A DNA stretch of 39,901 bases, from assembly GCA_009782915.1 (NCBI GenBank), contig WRIC01000003.1:79195-119095 (forward strand), written 5' to 3'. Shown one piece after another: positions 34,191 to 39,901 of the stretch. Source of the stretch: Propionibacteriaceae bacterium (GTDB lineage Bacteria; Actinomycetota; Actinomycetes; Propionibacteriales; Propionibacteriaceae). The position numbers and the translations under genes were made by a program. The notes under the pieces were generated by a model, which worked only from the letters and a program-made list of their open reading frames with translations, made no database searches and was not told where the DNA came from. The first letter of the stretch is position 1. Each line of letters starts with the position of its first letter.

Positions 34191-35736
34191 TGACCAATCG
34201 TCATGCCCATCTTGTCAGACTCCAGTAGCCCGATCGAACCCATGGGTTGAGGCATTCCCCGCGGATGGGGAAGCCCTCCCATCGAATCCTTGGGCTGCCG
34301 AGAGTACGTCTGTTGCCCCACCTCCACCACCACCGGCGCCCCCGGTTCCCCTGCCGCCACTACCTCCCGTACCTGAGCCTGTGGCGCCACCGATGCCACC
34401 TGTGGACATGCCTTCCCCCACCCCCACTTGGGGTGCCACCCCACCACCTCCACCACCAGCCACCCCTGTCTGGGATGATCAGTTGCCCGATTTCAATACC
34501 CAAGATGGTTTATCAAAGTTTGAGGAGATCTACGGTGGGGCAACCCCGTCTTTGAGTACGCCACCTCCAAGCGAGCCTCCACCCACGTCGAGTGCACATG
34601 AAGATGCTTACAATCAATTCTTTACCCCTGCACCACAGACACAGAGTTGGGCAACACCTGCTCCCACACCCCCTCCTCCGCCAGCCCCGCCAGCCCCACC
34701 TGCGCCTCCTGCACCTCCTGTGCCTCCTGGGGTGCCCGCACCTCCTGCACCACCGATGCCACCCACCCCTGGTGTCCCACCGGCACCTCCTGCACCACCC
34801 AACCCGTACACTACTGCGACACCCGCCCCAGCGGTTCCACCAGTGGGGTATCCGCCCAGTCCACCAGCAGAACCATCCATGGTGGATCAGCTCATTGCTG
34901 AAACCTCGGGTTCGACTATCCCTCCAACGTGGATGGCGCCCACTGAAACCCAGCCTGTTCCCGCGCAAACACTTCCCGGTCAGCCAGCCCCACCGCCCTA
35001 TCCCGGTGGACCAGCACCAGGGTCGGTGCTCAATCAGATCATCGCTGAAACCACTGGGGAGCACCCCGCCATGGACACCACCGGAACAGAACAATCAGGT
35101 CTTGAACAGATGTTGGGGCTGGCACCCAGTGCCCCAGCCCCTGAGCCTGTGCCACCACCGTCGGTGACCACCTCCTCAGAAACTCCTCGCCTGGATGCTC
35201 TGGTCGGTGACCAGATTCCAGCCCCAGGTGCCCCCCCTCTCCCACCGCAAGGCGCAGTACCTGTTGCGCCAGCGCCCACAGCTGTTGTGCCACCGCCACC
35301 ACTCGATGCGACAGCAGCAATGCCTGCTCCGGTCCTTCCCGCAACTGAACCAGCACCTGCTGGTGGTCCACCGATTTCCCTTCCCGACTCTTTCTTCCGC
35401 ACCGATGGAACCGTAGCTCCTGGGACGGAAGATGGCGGGGTTGCACCACCACAGGTGGGCGAGATTCCCCCTGCTGTTCCCACCGCAGGGATCATGGGAG
35501 CCCCCAGCGGAACCACGGGAGTCTTTGGTGAACCAGAACAGGTCGCACAGATGGAATCGGGAGTCGTCGCTCAAGGGGATGGTGATTTTTCTGCGATCGT
35601 TGAGGGCCGTACCCCTGTTGACCTGGCCTCCAACACTGTCAAGAGGGACCGGACAACACTGCGTATCGTCCTGCTGCTGTCAATCGGGGTTCTCCTGGTT
35701 GCTGTGGCGGCGGCTCTGCTCATTTTCCTCGGGTGA
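34156..35736 (+). CDS. Zinc-ribbon, proline-rich, C-terminally membrane-anchored protein
   Basis: 526 residues. An N-terminal zinc ribbon has Cys3, Cys6, Cys17 and Cys20 (FCRQCG and SCPSCQ). The next ~430 residues are low-complexity, dominated by Pro, Ala, Val and Thr (runs such as PPPPPAPPVPLPPLPP), with two repeats of the type MVDQLIAETSGS / VLNQIIAETTGE and LEQMLGLA. The C-terminus has a basic step (KRDR) and one membrane helix (TLRIVLLLSIGVLLVAVAAALLIF), so it is tail-anchored with the bulk in the cytoplasm. ATG is preceded by AGGGG. No known function; it follows the DUF2207 gene on the same strand. Confidence 0.82.
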   Translation: MFCRQCGLNFADDQSSCPSCQTPVARSNPWVEAFPADGEALPSNPWAAESTSVAPPPPPPAPPVPLPPLPPVPEPVAPPMPPVDMPSPTPTWGATPPPPPPATPVWDDQLPDFNTQDGLSKFEEIYGGATPSLSTPPPSEPPPTSSAHEDAYNQFFTPAPQTQSWATPAPTPPPPPAPPAPPAPPAPPVPPGVPAPPAPPMPPTPGVPPAPPAPPNPYTTATPAPAVPPVGYPPSPPAEPSMVDQLIAETSGSTIPPTWMAPTETQPVPAQTLPGQPAPPPYPGGPAPGSVLNQIIAETTGEHPAMDTTGTEQSGLEQMLGLAPSAPAPEPVPPPSVTTSSETPRLDALVGDQIPAPGAPPLPPQGAVPVAPAPTAVVPPPPLDATAAMPAPVLPATEPAPAGGPPISLPDSFFRTDGTVAPGTEDGGVAPPQVGEIPPAVPTAGIMGAPSGTTGVFGEPEQVAQMESGVVAQGDGDFSAIVEGRTPVDLASNTVKRDRTTLRIVLLLSIGVLLVAVAAALLIFLG

Positions 35737-35755
35737 GGGTCTGACGCCGACCAGG

Positions 35756-36739
35756 TCAGCTAAGAGACCAGCTCCCCAAACCGAGGGGAACAATGTGAAT
35801 CCAGGTCGATCCGGCCTGCAACACCACGGGTTCACCGGTAGCGTCAAAGAACTGCCACAGTGATGCCTGGGAATCCCTCTTCCAGGTAATATCAGCAGAC
35901 ATCTGACCGGAGGCGATGATGCCTTTGCCTTCACCGACGAGATTAGCCCGAGGGATGTCACCCGAAGATCCACCGTCCACCTCAATACCAAGGATGATCA
36001 CATTAGTGAATCCCAGCTGGCCCCCTGCTGGGTTCATGACTACTTGGGCTCCCTCTGAGCGCATCCACTGCCCAGCAGAAATATTCCAATCCCAGGTCGG
36101 TTGGGCCCCACCAGGCAAAGACAGAGAGATCTTCGTGGTCAACAGTCCTTGACGTTGGGCTGTTGCCCCCGTACCACTGGCATCGAAGGTAGCCAAAGGC
36201 TGCGGTGAAACAGCTTCAGGATCTGGCTCATAGTCAGCAGGTGACTGTTCTCCTCGAAGAACAACAAACCCTGAGGGCCACATGGGATCATTGGTGGCTG
36301 TCAAGGTGCCCAGTGAGGAAACCTTGGATGGCATGAAAGAATGAAAAGCGACACACAACCGTGTGGTGTCCTCTCCTGCAGCTTCCTCCACCACAAGATC
36401 AGCTGATTCTAGCCCTGCCAGCGGTCGAGCATCGGGGGAGTTCTCCATTTCCATGACCACAGCTGGTCTGGGTGTGATCTCAGCAAAAACCCCAGTCAGC
36501 GGCCATTCGCCTTGCTGAATCTCGGGGGTGGGTTCTTCTGTTTCTTGGGCTGGAAGGAAAGGAATCTTGGCAATCAGCGGGTCTGCTAAACCAGTAACAT
36601 AGGCTGCAACTCCCCCACCCACCAGTACGGCCAATACAACAACAATAACAATCCAGGCTTTCCCCCCTGAGCGTGTTTCTTCGCTTTGTTCACTGGGTAG
36701 AGCACGTCGTGGTGTGTTGTTCACAATGTTTCCCTTCAT
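35756..36739 (-). CDS. DUF3048 domain membrane-anchored protein
   Basis: About 327 residues. A short cytoplasmic N-terminus and one membrane helix (about 28-48, AWIVIVVVLAVLVGGGVAAYV) are followed by an extracellular DUF3048 domain. It begins RPAVVMEMENSPDARPLAGLESADLVVEEA and continues to the C-terminal half (GEGKGIIASGQMSADITWKR, then GEPVVLQAGSTWIHIVP). It is related to the YerB family of unknown function. I prefer the ATG at 36739 (GGGAG 8 nt upstream); a GTG at 36724 preceded by AAGGGA is a serious alternative. It is convergent with the zinc-ribbon gene (19-bp gap with CTGAC/GTCAG dyad) and divergent from PPDK. Confidence 0.82.
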   Translation of the reverse strand: MKGNIVNNTPRRALPSEQSEETRSGGKAWIVIVVVLAVLVGGGVAAYVTGLADPLIAKIPFLPAQETEEPTPEIQQGEWPLTGVFAEITPRPAVVMEMENSPDARPLAGLESADLVVEEAAGEDTTRLCVAFHSFMPSKVSSLGTLTATNDPMWPSGFVVLRGEQSPADYEPDPEAVSPQPLATFDASGTGATAQRQGLLTTKISLSLPGGAQPTWDWNISAGQWMRSEGAQVVMNPAGGQLGFTNVIILGIEVDGGSSGDIPRANLVGEGKGIIASGQMSADITWKRDSQASLWQFFDATGEPVVLQAGSTWIHIVPLGLGSWSLS

Positions 36740-36892
36740 CCGCGTAACTCCCACAAGGTCATCAGGAGCACGCATGGTGAAATGCCAGATCAACTATTCT
36801 ACTCCACTTCACAACTTTGGATTTTCCTCCAGTCATTCCACCGGTATTCATCAGGAGAAAACTCATAGTGGCCTGCCCCCAGAGCCTTCTCT

Positions 36893-36921
36893 TTGACCCA
36901 CAAATACACCACAGCTATGCA
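36893..36921 (+). promoter_or_regulatory. Candidate promoter of PPDK
   Basis: TTGACC (36893-36898), a 17-nt spacer, and TATGCA (36916-36921). This would give a leader of about 120 nt containing a small stem GGGTGC/GCACCC (36987-36992 and 37004-37009). I saw nothing else in the 36740-37047 divergent gap. Confidence 0.5.
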
Positions 36922-37047
36922 GAGGAGGTAGAGTGGGGGGCAAAACTCATCGGTGCCGGTCGATGCTCCGCCGACTCCGACGTGTTGGGTGCGCCCACGA
37001 GAGGCACCCACCGTTACACCAGGAGCATGAAGATAAGGAGATCTCCG

Positions 37048-39684
37048 GTGACTACTGGCAACCCAACAAAATTCGTCTACGACTTCAGCGAGGGTGATGC
37101 CTCGATGAGGAACCTACTGGGAGGGAAGGGGGCCAATGTTGCCGAGATGACACGCCTTGGCATGCCCGTACCGCAGGGTTTTACGATCACCACCGAAGCC
37201 TGCACCCAGTATTACAACGATGGTGAAACAATCTCAGATTCTATTCGCGCAGAAATCATGGACCATGTTGGTGTCATGGAAGCCGAACAGGGCAAGAAGT
37301 TTGGCGACGCAGACAATCCTCTTCTGGTGTCAGTACGTTCGGGTTCTCGCGCTTCGATGCCTGGAATGATGGACACTATTCTCAACTTGGGTATGAACGA
37401 GACTGTTGTTGAGACGATGATCACAAAGTCGAATAATCCTCGCTGGGCTTGGGACTCGTACCGTCGCTTCATCCAAATGTATTCCGATGTGGTCATGGAG
37501 GTCGGCAAGGCGTACTTTGAACGTCTCATTGATGAGATGAAAGAAAAGCGCGGTGTCACTCTCGATGTTGATCTGACAGCCGAGGATCTCAAAGAGCTCA
37601 CCTATCAGTTCATGGCTGAGTACAAGGCAAGGATTGGTTCGGACTTCCCCTCTGATCCCATTGAGCAGATGTTCGGGGCAATCAAGGCCGTTTTCCGCTC
37701 CTGGAATAACCCTCGCGCTGTCTACTACCGCCGAATGAATGATATCCCCAGCGATTGGGGAACAGCAGTGAACGTACAGTCCATGGTCTTTGGGAACCTG
37801 GGTGAGACTTCTGGTACGGGGGTGGCTTTCTCGCGTAACCCCTCCACTGGTGAAAAAGGTCTCTTCGGGGAGTTTTTGATGAACGCCCAAGGCGAGGATG
37901 TGGTCGCAGGTATCCGTACCCCCGAAAACATCGACAAGCTGAAGGACATCAATGCCGAGGTCTACAACCAGTTCACGGACATTGTTGGCAAACTCGAAGC
38001 CCACTATAAGGACATGCAGGACATGGAGTTCACTATCGAAGATGGAACCCTCTATATGCTGCAAACCCGAAACGGTAAGCGGACAGCTGCGGCTGCGTTT
38101 AGAATCGCCTCCGATCTCGTCGATGAGAAAATGATCGACGAGAAAGCCGCCGTATCCATGATTGACCCGAAGCAGCTCGATGCTCTGCTTCACCCCCAGT
38201 TTGATGCAGCAGAATTGACCGCCGCCACCCCGATCGGAAATGGCCTGCCCGCCTCCCCTGGTGCGGCTACTGGTCAGATCACGTTCACCGCGGAAGCTGC
38301 CACCGAGTGGACCGTCAAACAGGGCAAAGACGTGATCCTGGTTCGACTGGAAACATCACCAGAAGACATCGAAGGGATGCACCATGCCAAAGGTATTCTC
38401 ACCGCCCGCGGTGGGATGACCTCTCACGCTGCTGTGGTGGCTCGTGGAATGGGCACCTGCTGTGTTGCTGGGCTCGGCGACATTCGCTTCGGCGCTGATG
38501 AAACCTCCTTCACCCTCGGTGGCAAAGAATACAAAGAAGGCGACTGGATCTCCCTTGATGGCTCTACCGGCAATGTTTATGGTGAGCAGATCAAAACTGT
38601 TCCAGCCGAAATCGGTGGGGACTTTGCCCGCGTGATGGCCTGGGCAGACAAGTATCGCACCTTGAAGGTACGCACCAATGCTGATACCCCTGCTGACGCA
38701 CGCAAGGCGGTGGAGTTCGGTGCTGAAGGCATTGGCCTGTGTCGAACCGAGCACATGTTCTTCGAACCCGACCGTATTGCCGCTATTCGCGAAATGATTG
38801 TGGCTGACACGGTCGAACAACGCAAGGCTGCTCTCGCCAAACTGCTACCCATGCAGCGTGGTGATTTCGAGGGCATCTACGAAGCCATGGAGGGCCGCCC
38901 CGTGACAGTACGCCTGCTCGATCCGCCCTTGCATGAGTTCCTTCCCACCGATGAGGCCGACATTAAAGCACTCGCTGCGGAAATGAAGATCACAGTTGAT
39001 GACCTGGTAGCCAAGATTGATTCACTGCACGAGTTCAACCCGATGATGGGCCACCGCGGATGTCGTCTGGACGTGACGTACCCTGAAATCGGAGAGATGC
39101 AAACCCAAGCCATCATCGAAGCTGCCATCAATGTGCAAAAGCGCAATCCGCAGTGGACGATTGTTCCCGAGATCATGGTTCCGCTCGTGGGCGAAGTCAA
39201 GGAGCTCGCTTTCGTCAAAGCAATCATCACCGAAACCGCTGACCGTCTCATTGCCGAATCAGGGATCGAGTTGACCTACATGGTGGGTACGATGATCGAG
39301 ATTCCTCGCGCTGCGTTGACTGCTGACCAGATCGCCACCGAGGCAGAATTCTTCTCCTTCGGAACCAATGATCTCACCCAGATGACCTTCGGGTTCTCCC
39401 GTGACGATGCTGGCAAGTTCCTCGACGCGTACTATCAAACACGCATCTACGAGAATGATCCCTTTGCTCGCCTCGACCAGGAAGGTGTCGGCAAACTCGT
39501 GGAAATGTCGGTTGAGCTTGGCAAGAAGACGCGCCCAGACATCAAACTCGGCATCTGCGGGGAACACGGTGGCGATCCATCGTCGGTGGAGTTCTGTCAT
39601 AGGGTCGGTTTGCAGTACGTCTCCTGCTCACCTTTCCGCGTACCCATCGCGAGATTGGCTGCAGCACAAGCCGCTTTGCGCTAG
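37048..39684 (+). CDS. ppdK: Pyruvate, phosphate dikinase
   Basis: 878 residues, the standard length. It interconverts pyruvate + ATP + Pi and PEP + AMP + PPi. The N-terminal ATP-grasp domain starts FVYDFSEGDASMRNLLGGKG and holds VSVRSGSRASMPGMMDTILN. The swivelling phospho-His domain has GGMTSHAAVVARGMG with phosphorylated His460. The C-terminal PEP barrel has LLDPPLHEFLP, MMGHRGCRLDVTYPEI and catalytic Cys837 in CGEHGGDP. The GTG at 37048 is chosen because AAGGAG lies 7 nt upstream and the protein then begins like other PPDKs. The frame is open further upstream, and an ATG at 37027 has its AGGAG too close. In propionibacteria-like organisms PPDK links glycolysis and PEP supply. Confidence 0.97.
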   Translation: MTTGNPTKFVYDFSEGDASMRNLLGGKGANVAEMTRLGMPVPQGFTITTEACTQYYNDGETISDSIRAEIMDHVGVMEAEQGKKFGDADNPLLVSVRSGSRASMPGMMDTILNLGMNETVVETMITKSNNPRWAWDSYRRFIQMYSDVVMEVGKAYFERLIDEMKEKRGVTLDVDLTAEDLKELTYQFMAEYKARIGSDFPSDPIEQMFGAIKAVFRSWNNPRAVYYRRMNDIPSDWGTAVNVQSMVFGNLGETSGTGVAFSRNPSTGEKGLFGEFLMNAQGEDVVAGIRTPENIDKLKDINAEVYNQFTDIVGKLEAHYKDMQDMEFTIEDGTLYMLQTRNGKRTAAAAFRIASDLVDEKMIDEKAAVSMIDPKQLDALLHPQFDAAELTAATPIGNGLPASPGAATGQITFTAEAATEWTVKQGKDVILVRLETSPEDIEGMHHAKGILTARGGMTSHAAVVARGMGTCCVAGLGDIRFGADETSFTLGGKEYKEGDWISLDGSTGNVYGEQIKTVPAEIGGDFARVMAWADKYRTLKVRTNADTPADARKAVEFGAEGIGLCRTEHMFFEPDRIAAIREMIVADTVEQRKAALAKLLPMQRGDFEGIYEAMEGRPVTVRLLDPPLHEFLPTDEADIKALAAEMKITVDDLVAKIDSLHEFNPMMGHRGCRLDVTYPEIGEMQTQAIIEAAINVQKRNPQWTIVPEIMVPLVGEVKELAFVKAIITETADRLIAESGIELTYMVGTMIEIPRAALTADQIATEAEFFSFGTNDLTQMTFGFSRDDAGKFLDAYYQTRIYENDPFARLDQEGVGKLVEMSVELGKKTRPDIKLGICGEHGGDPSSVEFCHRVGLQYVSCSPFRVPIARLAAAQAALR

Positions 39685-39708
39685 AATAAAGCTACACACC
39701 ACAATATC

Positions 39709-39752
39709 CCACAGACCCGGATACCCCCTATCTCCGGGTCTGTGGCCTTTTT
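39709..39752 (+). terminator. Intrinsic terminator of PPDK
   Basis: Perfect 13-bp stem CCACAGACCCGGA / TCCGGGTCTGTGG with an 11-nt loop, followed by CCTTTTT. A classic rho-independent terminator 24 nt after the stop codon. Confidence 0.93.
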
Positions 39753-39901
39753 CAGGATTAAGATGCCAGGGGATTATCGGGGTATAGGACAAAATGTGTG
39801 TCTGTTGGTGGGCGTGTCGGCTAGGTGTTTGATCGTCCTGCCCATCCTTTTCTTGTCCATAGGCCTTCTTCTGCGCTGGTGTGGGTTGTCCAATCGTTGG
39901 G
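39753..39901. other. Unassigned end of window
   Basis: About 150 bases after the terminator. Frames are open to the window edge on both strands, including a hydrophobic one on the plus strand from about 39798, but none is long enough to assign. A gene may continue beyond the window. Confidence 0.4.

Noticed and set aside
36817-37047. Upstream extension of PPDK by 77 codons
   Set aside because: The GTG at 37048 has an ideal AAGGAG and gives the standard N-terminus; the upstream part contains the likely promoter.
39798-39901. Hydrophobic open frame at the window end
   Set aside because: Only about 34 codons are visible, without a ribosome site or recognisable family; may be chance.

Overview
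This 39.9-kb window looks like chromosomal DNA of a moderately high-GC actinobacterium. A Propionibacteriales or Propionibacteriaceae relative would fit, but I cannot fix the taxon from sequence alone. The evidence is a 14-gene nuo operon with a polyprenyl diphosphate synthase as its last gene, a TetR-controlled heterodimeric ABC exporter, DUF2207 and DUF3048 proteins, pyruvate phosphate dikinase (PPDK), and several genes with leaderless start architecture (TANNNT about 7 nt before the start codon).

Layout. 1-345: non-coding, with hairpin repeats. 346-4813 (minus): operon tetR - ABC1 - ABC2 behind a perfect 20-bp palindromic operator. 5166-7672 (plus): a PfkB sugar kinase overlapping an AGE-family sugar isomerase, a likely mannose/fructose module; the isomerase carries two in-frame insertions of the dispersed hairpin repeat. 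7769-8422 (plus): a diverged ECF-sigma-like protein. 8525-11885: a lower-GC defence island with a DUF4913 protein, a putative restriction endonuclease with a B3-like C-terminal domain, and, convergent with it, one polypeptide joining a complete LexA repressor/self-protease to a complete cytosine-C5 DNA methyltransferase. 11948-13129 (minus): a secreted coiled-coil cell-wall protein with a lysozyme-like C-terminus. 13377-15347 (plus): M13 metallopeptidase. 15348-15727: a repeat-dense convergent intergenic region. 15728-31962 (minus): polyprenyl diphosphate synthase and nuoN to nuoA (transcribed A to N). 32201-35736 (plus): a DUF2207 membrane protein and a zinc-ribbon, proline-rich, tail-anchored protein. 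35756-36739 (minus): DUF3048 protein. 37048-39684 (plus): PPDK with a strong terminator.

How the genes fit together. Complex I and the prenyl synthase (menaquinone side chain) form one respiratory unit. The kinase and isomerase can feed mannose or fructose into glycolysis as fructose-6-phosphate, and PPDK interconverts pyruvate and PEP.

The most interesting system is the LexA-methyltransferase fusion with its neighbouring putative nuclease. A LexA-type module that cleaves itself on DNA damage would cut the DNA-binding domain away from the methyltransferase. This could couple the SOS state to restriction-modification control. An inverted repeat sits exactly over its predicted -10 box. Other unusual signals are a hairpin-repeat family with compensatory stem changes, a second repeat family (GGGGACGGGGCGTTTGTCAC), and strong enrichment of the word CGTAC/GTACG, which appears to override codon choice for Val and is weaker in the defence island.
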